The notes beneath the pieces are model-generated. The model was not told the DNA's origin. It searched no databases and worked only from the letters and a program-made list of their open reading frames with translations. DNA of 64,000 nt, from positions 1-64,000 of the forward strand of contig CATYEN010000002.1 of the NCBI GenBank assembly GCA_958405565.1. The letters are read 5' to 3'. Every line of letters starts with the position of its first letter. Positions within the stretch are counted from its first letter, which is position 1. A program made the translations under genes and the position numbers. Positions 1 through 9,234 of the stretch are shown here, piece by piece. Source of the stretch: an uncultured Collinsella sp. (GTDB taxonomy: Bacteria; Actinomycetota; Coriobacteriia; Coriobacteriales; Coriobacteriaceae).

Positions 1-120
1 GGTGGACAGCGGGTAGTAGATCATGGGCTTGTCGTAGACCGGCAGCAGCTGCTTGGAGGTCACGAGCGTGAGCGGGTACAGGCGCGTGCCTGACCCGCCA
101 GCGAGGATGATGCCTTTCAT
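1..120 (-). CDS. rfbA: Glucose-1-phosphate thymidylyltransferase, N-terminal fragment cut by the window edge
   Basis: The first 40 residues of a nucleotidyltransferase are visible, beginning MKGIILAGGSGTRLYPLT and continuing through SKQLLPVYDKPMIYYPLST. This matches the RmlA/RfbA signature: the GGSGTRL nucleotide-binding loop and the KQLLPVYDKPMIYYPL segment. The enzyme couples glucose-1-phosphate to dTTP, giving dTDP-glucose, the first step to dTDP-rhamnose for surface polysaccharides. It sits 27 bp downstream of the flippase gene and on the same strand, so it is probably the next gene of the exopolysaccharide operon. The rest of the gene lies outside the window. Confidence 0.93.
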   Translation of the reverse strand, partial: MKGIILAGGSGTRLYPLTLVTSKQLLPVYDKPMIYYPLST

Positions 121-147
121 ATTAAAATCCAATCCATTTTGATGTAG

Positions 148-1563
148 CTATCGCTGCTTCTTAAGTTTGGTCAAACATGAAGCAACGCTTTTCAGCGCAG
201 AATGATTGAGCAAGAGATAGCCAACGTAGACTAATGCATACAGAATCGCCGCAGTTCCACCAGATAAAAGCTCAGCGAACAAGACGAAAGCGACTGTAAG
301 CAGGATCTCCTGAAACGGCCTAGTTGAACCCGGGGCGCAAAGCTGTTCGTTCAGATAGAGCTCGGACCACAACGACCTGCCAATAATGCAGATAACGGCG
401 CCACACAGGACGGCGTCGAGCGAGTTAAGAACAAGAACACCGAATATCGAAAAAACAGCGCTACAAATAACAGTGACGATATTCAACTTCAGGAGCAGCT
501 GTTCTTTACGAAGTACCTTGAAATAGGTAGTACAGCAAAGGCTCATCTTTGTATTGAAGACGCATATCGGAAGTAAGAGCGCAAAGTATTTGAGGCTTTC
601 GGCATATTGAGGAAGCCATATCCCCAAAAACCAAACCATAGGGAAATAGAGTAAATAGATCGCAGGGAAAATAAGCTCGATAGAATTCCTTATGCCAATG
701 TAAAAACGAACCCTCTCATCTTCAGAGCCTGTCCTAAGGGCAGGAAATAAAACCATACTCGCCTGTGAGACGAAGGTGATGAAGAAATTCACCAGAGAGA
801 GGGAGAACGAAATTTTTGCAAAGGCGACGATACCCCAAAAATGATCGATAAGAAACCTAGATACCCCGAGGATTAGTGTGTCGGCGATGTTCGCAATCAT
901 CAGCTTCACGCCGACGATGATACTGCGGATGCCGTCCTTAAGCGAATTGCCAAAAGACACTGATTTAGCGCGTAGGATATCCCTGCCCATCCAAGAGCAA
1001 TATATGAGCGCAATAATTTTCGAAACGAGATACGCGTAGACATAGGGATGGTAGTCCGAAACCTTAAATCCAATTAAAACAAGGAGCGGAGCCAGAAACA
1101 CCAGCCTGTCTAGCATTGTAGAAAACGAAAAAAGCTTAGTTTCGTTCATGGCCTGAAAGACAAAGCCCAAATAACTTGTCAGGTTATATACGACGGTGTA
1201 AAGCGCGAAAGACGCGATAACAAATAACCGATTTGCATCATCGACGAGAGGCAGCGAAGCCAAAGTGATGCCGAGGCAAATCACTGCCTGGAAACAAGCA
1301 CCGAAGATATACTGGGATTTGATTGAGCTCTTATCGATTTCATCACGAGAGAGACCCCCGTTAATCAGGTAGACACCATCATTCAGGCCAAGGTGAAAAA
1401 AGCCGGAATAGGTCGTATAAAACATGAACAGTTGCCAGTATCCATAATCAGCAACGCCAACGATTTTCGGCACGAGCAGCGACATGACGACACTGACCGA
1501 TAGAGAAATAAACTGTGCAGCAAACGCAATCATAGTGTTGCGTGCGATAGACGAATAATTCAT
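148..1563 (-). CDS. Polysaccharide flippase, Wzx/MATE-type oligosaccharide exporter
   Basis: The product is a 471-residue, almost wholly hydrophobic protein with about 12 predicted membrane segments. Its N-terminus (NTMIAFAAQFISLSVSVVMS) and overall layout are those of Wzx/RfbX flippases, which move undecaprenyl-diphosphate-linked repeat units across the membrane. Length is normal for the family. The start ATG has GAGG seven bases upstream. The gene follows the putative polymerase by 33 bp and precedes rfbA by 27 bp in a co-directional glycan operon. Base composition is A+T-richer than the housekeeping genes, as is common for serotype-specific glycan genes that move between strains. Substrate cannot be read from sequence. 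Confidence 0.85.
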   Translation of the reverse strand: MNYSSIARNTMIAFAAQFISLSVSVVMSLLVPKIVGVADYGYWQLFMFYTTYSGFFHLGLNDGVYLINGGLSRDEIDKSSIKSQYIFGACFQAVICLGITLASLPLVDDANRLFVIASFALYTVVYNLTSYLGFVFQAMNETKLFSFSTMLDRLVFLAPLLVLIGFKVSDYHPYVYAYLVSKIIALIYCSWMGRDILRAKSVSFGNSLKDGIRSIIVGVKLMIANIADTLILGVSRFLIDHFWGIVAFAKISFSLSLVNFFITFVSQASMVLFPALRTGSEDERVRFYIGIRNSIELIFPAIYLLYFPMVWFLGIWLPQYAESLKYFALLLPICVFNTKMSLCCTTYFKVLRKEQLLLKLNIVTVICSAVFSIFGVLVLNSLDAVLCGAVICIIGRSLWSELYLNEQLCAPGSTRPFQEILLTVAFVLFAELLSGGTAAILYALVYVGYLLLNHSALKSVASCLTKLKKQR

Positions 1564-1596
1564 TCAACCTCGTTTGTTTAAACTAGCAACCTTGAT

Positions 1597-2829
1597 TTAT
1601 TCAGAAATCAAAATAGGGCCTGACTCGCACAAATCTGAATACCGAGCACTCGTTCTACCCAGAACGAGTCCACAGGAAACAAACAAGATGACCGTTGGCA
1701 CCCACCAACCAAGCTCGCAATAAAACATGAGCTCCGCGCAGCATATGCAGGAAACAGAAAATAGTACTTGATCGAGTTCGCAACCCGACCTGAACGAACC
1801 GATACCAGCGGAAATTAGCAAGAATACAAAACTACAAATTCCAAGAAAACCATATTCATACAGCATTGCAAGGAAACCATTATCCACCGTTGAAAAACCG
1901 CTAATTTCAACCGTCGTGCCCAGCATAGTCATGCGACTACTGCCATAACCATTTCCAGTAAGCCAAAACAGCGGCCTGCTTAAAAAGCTATGAATAATAT
2001 AGGCAATGGCTCCGGAACGCTGGCTATATGAAACATCAGTTTCAAGCTCACCAAATCGAGAAGCCACAAAGTTAAACAGTCCAAACTTGTAGAGAATGAA
2101 AACGAGTAGCAATACAGCTGGAACTAAAAGCGCAATTAAATTCCATTTAGAATACTCGGGGTTCTTTAGGCGAAAGATCAGGTACACCGATGCTAAAGCA
2201 ATGAGAATAATCCACGCGCTACGACTCTTTGTCAGAAGCAGAGCGACCAAAAGAACTACAGAGTATAAGAGACGTTTCATCCTGCCCGTCTCCAATTTAT
2301 AGTTGATTACAACAGCAATAACTATCATTTGGCCAAATACGATTGCATGACCGAAAAAACTACGCAGTCGATACAAGGATGGATTATCAATCGTTACAGT
2401 TTGCAGAAAAGAAAAGGAACCATTTGTAACTAGTCGTTGACCTAAAACAATTTCAAGGACAAAGCTAAATAGGCAGGCGAACACCATAACGTTGCGAAGC
2501 ATAAGCAATGCAGACTCAACCCAGTCATCGTTCTTTACTTTGCCGTAAATATAACCAAGAAGGATGCAAAAGAAATACGAGCAGACCGTAAGGAGGGATT
2601 CATTAATGCTTCGGGACGTAAACGCAATGGCAGAAAAGAAAACCATCGCGCCCATAACGACAATGGGAATAGCGTTATTTAAAAACACTTTGTAGAGGCG
2701 CCCAGAAAGAACTTCTTTGAAAACGAGCAATCCTAGAACAGAAAAAAATAGTCCTTTAACGGGAGAAATGACACTTAAGATTGCGGCAAAAATCAAAATA
2801 GTGAATTCATTAGTAAATAGCTCAAGCAT
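1597..2829 (-). CDS. O-antigen/exopolysaccharide polymerase, Wzy-like membrane protein
   Basis: This is a 410-residue polytopic membrane protein with roughly 10-12 hydrophobic segments and one larger soluble loop (about residues 255-300: KFGLFNFVASRFGELETDVS, then YSQRSGAIAYIIHSFLSRPL). The pattern is that of Wzy/WaaL-type polymerases, whose sequences are poorly conserved. It would join repeat units into a polymer outside the membrane. Its place next to a flippase and glycosyltransferases supports the role. An in-frame GTG lies at 2838, but the ATG at 2829 has AGTAGG at 8-base spacing and is preferred. This is one of the most A+T-rich genes here. Polymerase function is inferred from topology and context. 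Confidence 0.72.
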   Translation of the reverse strand: MLELFTNEFTILIFAAILSVISPVKGLFFSVLGLLVFKEVLSGRLYKVFLNNAIPIVVMGAMVFFSAIAFTSRSINESLLTVCSYFFCILLGYIYGKVKNDDWVESALLMLRNVMVFACLFSFVLEIVLGQRLVTNGSFSFLQTVTIDNPSLYRLRSFFGHAIVFGQMIVIAVVINYKLETGRMKRLLYSVVLLVALLLTKSRSAWIILIALASVYLIFRLKNPEYSKWNLIALLVPAVLLLVFILYKFGLFNFVASRFGELETDVSYSQRSGAIAYIIHSFLSRPLFWLTGNGYGSSRMTMLGTTVEISGFSTVDNGFLAMLYEYGFLGICSFVFLLISAGIGSFRSGCELDQVLFSVSCICCAELMFYCELGWWVPTVILFVSCGLVLGRTSARYSDLCESGPILISE

Positions 2830-2838
2830 TCTAAACAC

Positions 2839-3783
2839 CTACTTACTGTCACAGGAACTGATTAAGACCTTAAAATCACCAAGCAGGGAACGATTTGACA
2901 GTTCATACTTACGGTATTTTAGAATGGTGCCTAAATCACTTATTTTTAGGCCACCTACGAGCAAGTGCAAACGGGCATTTAAAACAGAACCGTAATGCTC
3001 TATATATGAAGAAGATATACGATAATCGCCAGGATTACTACTGCAGTATTCTTCTAAAACCTTAGAAAATCTCAAGCACATCCCTATCTCAGCAACACGA
3101 GATTTCTTGTCAATATGTCGCATCTCAGTTGCATTAGAGTCATGCCTGCGGAACCGAATCAAGGGCTGATTTAGAAGTCTGAGAGTCCCCTTCAGTAATG
3201 AGAAGCGCCATAACATACCGTCATGCGCAAAATCATCCTGCCAATATGGCATGATTTCCCTTATAAAACTAGATTTAACGGCATACGAACATCCAGGGCG
3301 CCGTACCGACATAAACTTGCTATCGAAAACCGGGGTCTCCAAATCGTCCAGAGGTTTGGAATCATCGACAGCACCATAGACTGTTACCTTTTTACCGCCG
3401 CTCTCATAAAACGGCTCGACGGCGCAGCTGAGAACCTCAATCGAGGGGTCCTTCTCGAGGATTGAGGACATCACAGCGATTTTATCGAGTTCCCAAATAT
3501 CATCCTGGTCGCACGGGAAGACGATTCCATCGTCTATAGATGCAAGGTCAAGAAGCCGTTTAAAGCTCTTGCGCCAGCCGAAATTCGAGCTGTTCTTGTT
3601 GACGGTCCAATTAGCGAGTGCGTGTTCCTCGATGTATTCGCAGATGAGATCGAACGATCCATCTGTCGAGCAATCATCCGCGATCACCACCCGATCCGGA
3701 GACACGGTCTGAAGTCGCAAGCTGTCTAGCTGTTCAGTAAGATATCGTGTGCCGTTATAGACTGACATCACAACCGTAACCAT
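2839..3783 (-). CDS. Family 2 glycosyltransferase
   Basis: The 314-residue protein has a GT-A fold. It opens MVTVVMSVYNGTRYLTEQLD, contains IADDCSTDGS in the nucleotide-sugar site, and carries CDQDDIW around residue 92, a variant of the metal-binding DxD motif common in rhamnosyl-type GT2 enzymes of O-antigen clusters. It probably adds one sugar to the lipid-linked repeat unit on the cytoplasmic face. No membrane segments are apparent. The ATG has GAAGG seven bases upstream, 17 bp after the upstream GT4 gene. The donor sugar is unknown; the nearby rfbA makes rhamnose possible. Confidence 0.85.
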   Translation of the reverse strand: MVTVVMSVYNGTRYLTEQLDSLRLQTVSPDRVVIADDCSTDGSFDLICEYIEEHALANWTVNKNSSNFGWRKSFKRLLDLASIDDGIVFPCDQDDIWELDKIAVMSSILEKDPSIEVLSCAVEPFYESGGKKVTVYGAVDDSKPLDDLETPVFDSKFMSVRRPGCSYAVKSSFIREIMPYWQDDFAHDGMLWRFSLLKGTLRLLNQPLIRFRRHDSNATEMRHIDKKSRVAEIGMCLRFSKVLEEYCSSNPGDYRISSSYIEHYGSVLNARLHLLVGGLKISDLGTILKYRKYELSNRSLLGDFKVLISSCDSK

Positions 3784-3800
3784 TAAAAACCTTCGTCCAA

Positions 3801-5018
3801 TTAAAGTTCAGCCATTAGCTGATCGTAAATATTGATAAGACGTTCAACATACGCGATCTTTTTGAGATGGCTAAAGTCCGCCTTCTCAACTGCCTCCCTG
3901 TAACGCGAGTAAACATCAGAATCGAGCATATTGACCATTGCGTCAGATAGCGACTCCACACTACCTGCGTTGAAGATCTCGCCGAGACCTTTTGACATCA
4001 CAAAGGAGGCCGCATCGCCGACATCCGAAACAATACATGGCAGGCCGGCGGCAATCATTGCTTCATAAGCGACGAGCCCGAACGTCTCTCGCCAAACAGA
4101 AGGCATGACGATAGCGCGAGATTGTTTCATGACGGAAAGAACTTCATCATGAGGCAAGGAGCCCATGAATCTGATATCTGGATAGCTATCCGACAACCTC
4201 TTCAATTCGGTACCGTCGCCAATGACGATCGCATTCACGCCCGCCCGACAGGCCGCTTCGCAAAACAAGTCACAGCCTTTCTCTGGACTTAAGCGGCCGA
4301 CGAATAGGTATGCCGAAGAATCTCCTTCGGAATCATCTTGAAACTTAGCCGCATCAACATAGTTTAAGCAGTCATACCGTTCAGAATTCCACGCTAGATG
4401 AGGTTCGATCAATCGACGGCTGGAGTCGGAGACAAAGGCGACCGCCGGGCGAAGCGAGCCTAAGACATGGTTCTGCACGGAGAAACGAACGGACCGGTAC
4501 AATTTTTGGGCATACGAGCGCTTGTCACAGTTGTGCAGCAGGCACTTCGGAGAACCGGGAGCGATTCCGCAGTTACAATGATTCACATAGTCGTAGAGCC
4601 CACCGTTAGAGCAAACAAGGAAGTACTCATGGGCAGTAATGAGACATTTGAAGCCCCGTCGCTCTATTGCCCTGAATATAGAGGGAGAAAGGGAGTGCGT
4701 CCAAGAATGCACATGAACGACCGCCGTTTCTGGGTCAAGCTGATTGAGCAAATCATCCAGCGCCGTTTCCGAGCGTCGGTTCCAGATGCCCTGAACAGCA
4801 CCAGAGACGCCACCGTTCAAGACGTCGCCCTGCCCGCAATTAACGCAAATAACCCCCGATTCGACCAAAGCCGGATCGGGATCTCCCAGCGCTGAGAAGA
4901 AATAGCTGTTAAGCCCCATCTTTGCCAATGCCGAAGCTGTCTCGATTGCGATTTTTGAAGCTCCACCCCCGATATGGGGACGGTCGCAAATCGTAATCGC
5001 TGTGGTAAGGCTACTCAT
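3801..5018 (-). CDS. Family 4 glycosyltransferase
   Basis: The 405-residue protein has the GT-B plan. The N-terminal half starts AITICDRPHIGGGASKIAIE, a glycine-rich acceptor-side motif. The C-terminal half carries FVGRLSPEKG, VIGDGTE and ETFGLVAYEAMIAAGLP, the retaining GT4 E-x7-E donor-binding motif. An unusual cysteine-rich stretch (CNCGIAPGSPKCLLHNCDKRS, about residues 148-167) interrupts the N-terminal domain and may bind metal. The start overlaps the stop of the preceding Fe-S gene by 8 bp, implying translational coupling. It would transfer a hexose or similar sugar during repeat-unit assembly; specificity is unknown. Confidence 0.85.
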   Translation of the reverse strand: MSSLTTAITICDRPHIGGGASKIAIETASALAKMGLNSYFFSALGDPDPALVESGVICVNCGQGDVLNGGVSGAVQGIWNRRSETALDDLLNQLDPETAVVHVHSWTHSLSPSIFRAIERRGFKCLITAHEYFLVCSNGGLYDYVNHCNCGIAPGSPKCLLHNCDKRSYAQKLYRSVRFSVQNHVLGSLRPAVAFVSDSSRRLIEPHLAWNSERYDCLNYVDAAKFQDDSEGDSSAYLFVGRLSPEKGCDLFCEAACRAGVNAIVIGDGTELKRLSDSYPDIRFMGSLPHDEVLSVMKQSRAIVMPSVWRETFGLVAYEAMIAAGLPCIVSDVGDAASFVMSKGLGEIFNAGSVESLSDAMVNMLDSDVYSRYREAVEKADFSHLKKIAYVERLINIYDQLMAEL

Positions 5019-6216
5019 GCGCGTTCCCAGGTATAATGGATCGGACCAAACGTTTTACGCCCAACCGCATCGACGGCGGAAGCATTTTTTTCACACGGTC
5101 GAAAAGGCTCACTTTGGGAACCAAGACAGAATCAAAGATCCCCGACCCCAGTGCCTCATACTGAGCGATGACCGCATCGCGCCTCTCTTCAAGTCCTGAA
5201 CGCTTATTAGGGTCTTCATGCAGGAGCACGTCATCCGCTGCGACGTCGTTGTTAGAATAGGCAACGCAATCGACTATCTCATCAATCAGCTTGGCGCCGC
5301 GCTCGGTCTTCACGATAACGGCTGAAATGCCCTTCTCAGGATACACGCAGTCTCGGGCTGACTCAGAACGCCAGGAGTCGCCGAGGATAATGTCAGCGGG
5401 ACTGTCGCACCCTCTGAAGGGACAACTATAGCAAGACGATCTGCTGATCATGCCTTTGATATAGGACCCATAAAACGGGTCGAATGCGGCGGGCCTCTTT
5501 ATAATCCTGCCGTCGGACAACTCAATCTTTATGTTATGGCCCCAACCGAATTTCGATTTATCTCTAAAAGTCAGTGCGGTGACATCGGACTTCTCCCGAA
5601 GCTCAAGCCAGTCAACATAGGAACGAAACATGGAAGAGCTTGGTACACCGTGGCAAACAACGCTGACGGTTGTCAGCCCATCCATCGGCTTACCCAAATA
5701 GAGAAGCAGCGCGGAAACCTGGCAGGGAGTACCGCTAAACAGTACATGCTTGCCGGATTTCAGATCGTTGAGCACATCGGGGTACGATTCACTCGCATCG
5801 CTCTGGACATATTTGGACTTTTGAAGGAGCGCAATATCGGCAAGATCGGATATACCGATATGCCTAACGCAATCAACACCGTCCCAAGCGGCGCCGTAAA
5901 CACGCCCACCTTTCTCAAGAACCCGCTTCGCGAGAAGAGAGAAGACGCCGCCGGACGAACTCTGCGCGAGCTCGTCAGAATCACCACTCTGCAAAACAGC
6001 GGCGCGAATGACCTCCGAGTCCGCATCAACTCGGTTTTCCGCCGGACAGGAGCGCAGGCATAGGCCACAGGAAGTGCATTTGGCTGCATCCACCACGGGA
6101 TAATCAAAACCATCGGGCGAAGGATGCATTTCAATAGCCGAAAAAGGGCATTTGGCCGCACATGCTCCGCATCCAAAACAGGCTTGATGAGAAATTATGG
6201 CGATGTTTTTGTTCAA
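5011..6216 (-). CDS. Fe-S flavoprotein, F420-hydrogenase beta-subunit-like, partner of a pyruvyl transferase
   Basis: The protein has an N-terminal two-[4Fe-4S] ferredoxin domain (CFGCGACAAKCP and CTSCGLCLRSCP), followed by FrhB-type N- and C-terminal domains with SSSGGVFSLLA, FSGTPCQVSAL and VCHGVPSS. These proteins recur beside pyruvyl-transferase genes in gut bacterial glycan clusters, where they are thought to do a reductive step on the glycan or its precursor; F420 use is not implied. I choose the TTG at 6216 (protein starting LNKNIAIISHQACFG, 401 aa) because AGGGGGAG lies six bases upstream. The longer frame from 6255 would overlap the upstream gene by 28 bp without a ribosome site. Confidence 0.82.
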   Translation of the reverse strand: MNKNIAIISHQACFGCGACAAKCPFSAIEMHPSPDGFDYPVVDAAKCTSCGLCLRSCPAENRVDADSEVIRAAVLQSGDSDELAQSSSGGVFSLLAKRVLEKGGRVYGAAWDGVDCVRHIGISDLADIALLQKSKYVQSDASESYPDVLNDLKSGKHVLFSGTPCQVSALLLYLGKPMDGLTTVSVVCHGVPSSSMFRSYVDWLELREKSDVTALTFRDKSKFGWGHNIKIELSDGRIIKRPAAFDPFYGSYIKGMISRSSCYSCPFRGCDSPADIILGDSWRSESARDCVYPEKGISAVIVKTERGAKLIDEIVDCVAYSNNDVAADDVLLHEDPNKRSGLEERRDAVIAQYEALGSGIFDSVLVPKVSLFDRVKKMLPPSMRLGVKRLVRSIIPGNAHE

Positions 6217-6227
6217 GCTGACTCCCC

Positions 6228-7346
6228 CTATTGTTCGAGAGCATCCAAGAGCCAATTTTTCGAGAACGAGATGAGTGACTCCACATCCGACAGACGTCTT
6301 TCATACCCCTCGATTTCAGTAGCATGCATGTGGCTTTCATAGCCATCGAGTAGGCGATCTTCAGTGTTCGAGAGCCTCGCGAGGCTCTCGACTCGGGAAT
6401 TCTGAGAGCGTTTGTCGGTCTCCTCAAATCGCTTGAAGCAGTAATAGTCCTTGCGAAAGATTTGAGAGAATAGCGTACCGTGCAACGAATCGGTCAGCAC
6501 GAACCGCGCACTCGCCAAATACGCGAGCCATTCATCGGGACCAAGCCCGTAGCGTGGATTAAGCTCCTCGTCGACTGCATTTTTACCTGAACCAACAAGC
6601 GTCACAACTTCGCAGCCGAGCTCCTTCGAAATCGATTCGACCGCTTTCCTGTAAAACGGCCTATCCCCAAGAAAGTAGCAGACAATTTTACCGGGCTCAG
6701 AACATTTTCCGTCAATGAGAGGGGCCCAGTCCTCCTTCGACAGAAGCAGGACAGGGTCCACGACCTGTGAGGGACGCTCAAGACCGAGTGATTCGACAAA
6801 ATCCGCACCGGCATCTTCGCGAACAGATACGGAACTGAAAGATTTAAGAAGATTAGCAATGATCCTCTTCTTCCTCTCTGTGGTGTTCGTAACACCGAAG
6901 CTGGGCGCATACGCGATTCGCTTATCACTGTCGCTCAGAAAGGAGAAATAGAAATTCCTGTTCAAAAGATATGGCGACCAAATCTGATCCGATCCACAGA
7001 CGTACGCATCGTATTTCCCCCGCAAGCCGACCAGTCCGTCTGTATCGGTAATCCGTTCAGTAGTAACGATATTCTGGCTTAAAAAGCGATTGAAAACATC
7101 AGCGGTCGAGGAACCGAAGTCGTCATGCTCCTTCTTACGATTGAGCAGCTCATGTGCTTTACCGGCAAACAAATCGAAGGAATTTCGGTTGATCGCCCAG
7201 TTCAGTAGCTTTTCTTTGACGCAGGGGAGATAGTCGGCGTCAACAACATCATGACCCTCGGACTTCAAGAACTGCTGCAGAGCATAAGCCTGGAGCAACG
7301 TGCCGAAATTTTGGTTATGGAGCCACGTTAAAATACAGATTTTCAT
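6228..7346 (-). CDS. Polysaccharide pyruvyl transferase family protein
   Basis: The 372-residue product begins MKICILTWLHNQNFGTLLQA and contains YDAYVCGSDQIWSP near residue 112, RIAYAPSFG, VREDAGADFV, and the C-terminal ARFVLTDSLHGTLFSQIF. These are the hallmarks of PF04230 (CsaB/WcaK type). Members transfer pyruvate from phosphoenolpyruvate to make ketal-pyruvylated sugars, adding negative charge to the polymer. The start overlaps the stop of the upstream GT4 gene by one base (TAATG), and the Fe-S partner follows closely. Whether the reaction is true pyruvylation is uncertain, since many family members are untested. Confidence 0.85.
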   Translation of the reverse strand: MKICILTWLHNQNFGTLLQAYALQQFLKSEGHDVVDADYLPCVKEKLLNWAINRNSFDLFAGKAHELLNRKKEHDDFGSSTADVFNRFLSQNIVTTERITDTDGLVGLRGKYDAYVCGSDQIWSPYLLNRNFYFSFLSDSDKRIAYAPSFGVTNTTERKKRIIANLLKSFSSVSVREDAGADFVESLGLERPSQVVDPVLLLSKEDWAPLIDGKCSEPGKIVCYFLGDRPFYRKAVESISKELGCEVVTLVGSGKNAVDEELNPRYGLGPDEWLAYLASARFVLTDSLHGTLFSQIFRKDYYCFKRFEETDKRSQNSRVESLARLSNTEDRLLDGYESHMHATEIEGYERRLSDVESLISFSKNWLLDALEQ

Positions 7347-8455
7347 TAATTCACCGTTTCAAATAGCTTCAGGTAGTACTCTTCAAGCTTGGGCGCCGCC
7401 TTAAAGATGTCATAAGATTCAAACCCCGGAGATGAATGAGGATGGGAGCGATCAAAGACATCCCTGCGGGCGGCAAGGATCGCGTTGGACCACCCCTCGA
7501 CGCCCATACTCAACGGAAGGAAGCTGCACCGACTGGATAACGCAACATCGTTGGGGACCCTTTCAGAGCAGATGCACGGGAGACCGGAAGCCTGGGCCTC
7601 AATCGCGACCATTCCGAGGCCCTCGTACAGGCTGGGGAGCACGAATAAATCGAGCGACTGATAGACGTCCTGCACATCAGAAATCTGGCCGAGAAAACGC
7701 ACCGCCGAGGCAATGCCAAGTGAGCATGCCTTTTCCTCCGCTTGAGGTCTCAGTTTTCCATCGCCGCAGACGACAAGGATGGAATCAGGATTCTGAGCAT
7801 GCACTGCCTTGAAAACATCAAGCAAAAACAACTGGTTCTTCTGAGAGATGAACCTACCGATATTCCCCAATACCAGCGTATCGTCCTTCGCTCCGAGCTG
7901 AGCACGTCGCTCGTCCCTAATCGATCGATTGAAAGAAAAGTTGTTCAAATCGATAGCATTATTAAAAACAGTAAAACGGGATGAACCGAACAGCCATTTT
8001 CCAGCATGCTCGGTGCAGGCTGCCAAATCAGTCGGATACCTTGTTGAGAACAGCTTCAAAGAGCCTTTGATGACATTTTTAGCAAACTCCCCCTTTCCGC
8101 TTGTAGAGTGGCTGTGGGCTATACGCACAGGTATGCCCGCCTTCTTAGCAGCGCGAAGCGGAAAGACAGAAAGCGCATTGATATGGCTGTGCACAATCTT
8201 CCAGTTCTCTTCCTTAAAGAGACGCTGAAGCTCTCGCTGGTATTCGACAACATGCTGGTAGGGAGGAATCTCAAAAACCCTGCCACCTAAAGATTCAATC
8301 TCCTCGCGGGGAACAAGCGTCGAATCGGAATCGACAAGAAAATCGAACTGCACTTTGCTGCGATCAATATGGCGGTAGTAATTCATGACGACGGCCTCGA
8401 CGCCGCCGCCAACCATCTTGCCAACAACCTGAGCTACTCTAATCGGTTCAGCCAT
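7346..8455 (-). CDS. Family 4 glycosyltransferase (EpsF-like)
   Basis: The 369-residue GT-B enzyme begins RVAQVVGKMVGGGVEAVVMN, followed by HSHINALSVFPLRAAKKAGI and HSHSTSG. The C-terminal half has LGNIGRFISQKNQLFLLDVF, VCGDG and SLYEGLGMVAIEAQASGLP (E-x7-E). It resembles EpsF/WbnH-type transferases that extend exopolysaccharide repeat units. The ATG directly abuts the stop codon of the sugar transferase gene (TAAATG), so the two are coupled. It is likely the second transferase acting after the priming step. The sugar is unknown. Confidence 0.86.
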   Translation of the reverse strand: MAEPIRVAQVVGKMVGGGVEAVVMNYYRHIDRSKVQFDFLVDSDSTLVPREEIESLGGRVFEIPPYQHVVEYQRELQRLFKEENWKIVHSHINALSVFPLRAAKKAGIPVRIAHSHSTSGKGEFAKNVIKGSLKLFSTRYPTDLAACTEHAGKWLFGSSRFTVFNNAIDLNNFSFNRSIRDERRAQLGAKDDTLVLGNIGRFISQKNQLFLLDVFKAVHAQNPDSILVVCGDGKLRPQAEEKACSLGIASAVRFLGQISDVQDVYQSLDLFVLPSLYEGLGMVAIEAQASGLPCICSERVPNDVALSSRCSFLPLSMGVEGWSNAILAARRDVFDRSHPHSSPGFESYDIFKAAPKLEEYYLKLFETVN

Positions 8456-9205
8456 TTAGCAAGCACCGCCACCGGTAAAGACCTCAACGACCGTGAGGAG
8501 AACAATCTTCAGGTCCGTGATGGGACCGCGTTTGGCGATGTACTCGAGATCACGTCGAACCATGCCGTCGAAGTCGGTATCGTTGCGGTCCGTGACCTGC
8601 CACCAGCCGGTGATCCCAGGCTTGACGGCCAGGCGCTGCAGGTCGAACTCGGTGTATTCGGCCACCTCATTCGGCAGCGGCGGGCGCGGTCCCACGACGG
8701 ACATCTGCCCCAGGAACACGTTCAGGAACTGCGGGAACTCGTCGATGGAATGCTTGCGGATGAACCTGCCGATCCTGGTGACGCGGGGGTCCTCCTTCAT
8801 CTTGAACATGGCACCGGCGATCTCGTTTCGCTCCCTGAGCTCGGCCAGGCGCTCGTCGGCGTCCTTGTACATGCTTCGGAACTTCCACATACGGAAGGTG
8901 GTCAGGCTTCCGTCGGGACGGGTCTGGCCCACGCGGATCTGGCTGTAGAAGGGGCTGCCTTCACTCTCTAAGCGAATGACAGCAGCGAGAATCAAGCTGG
9001 GAATCGCGATAAGGACGAGCGCGGCACCGCTGAACACGATGTCGAACGCTCGCTTGACGGCCCTGTAGGCCAGTCGCGAACGGTCCCAGTCCATGATGGA
9101 TTGCATGGCCTTGTAGCGGCCGGCGCCCTCACGCCGGTCCATGGCCTGAGCAATCAGTACCGCCCCCGCGGGCACATTGCTCTCTGTTACTTCTTTAGCA
9201 GCCAC
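8456..9205 (-). CDS. Undecaprenyl-phosphate sugar phosphotransferase (priming transferase)
   Basis: The 249-residue protein matches the C-terminal catalytic half of WbaP/RfbP. It has one membrane segment (residues about 40-63), then SPFYSQIRVGQ, FRMWKFRSM, IRKHSIDEFPQFLNVF, MSVVGPRPPLP and KPGITGWWQV. It moves a sugar-1-phosphate from a UDP-sugar onto undecaprenyl phosphate to start the repeat unit. The start codon is GTG (reading VAAKEVTESN) with only a weak upstream purine stretch. A run of nine G residues lies 30 bp upstream in the leader. It is the first enzyme gene after the antiterminator loaP. The five-helix N-terminal domain of full-length WbaP is absent, as in many Gram-positive versions. 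Confidence 0.92.
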   Translation of the reverse strand: MAAKEVTESNVPAGAVLIAQAMDRREGAGRYKAMQSIMDWDRSRLAYRAVKRAFDIVFSGAALVLIAIPSLILAAVIRLESEGSPFYSQIRVGQTRPDGSLTTFRMWKFRSMYKDADERLAELRERNEIAGAMFKMKEDPRVTRIGRFIRKHSIDEFPQFLNVFLGQMSVVGPRPPLPNEVAEYTEFDLQRLAVKPGITGWWQVTDRNDTDFDGMVRRDLEYIAKRGPITDLKIVLLTVVEVFTGGGAC

Positions 9206-9234
9206 AATAAAACTTACGTCCCTGTCCCCAGGAA

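Noticed and set aside
6217..6255. Extended N-terminus of the Fe-S flavoprotein from an ATG at 6255
   Set aside because: It overlaps the upstream gene, lacks a ribosome site, and the TTG at 6216 has a strong one.
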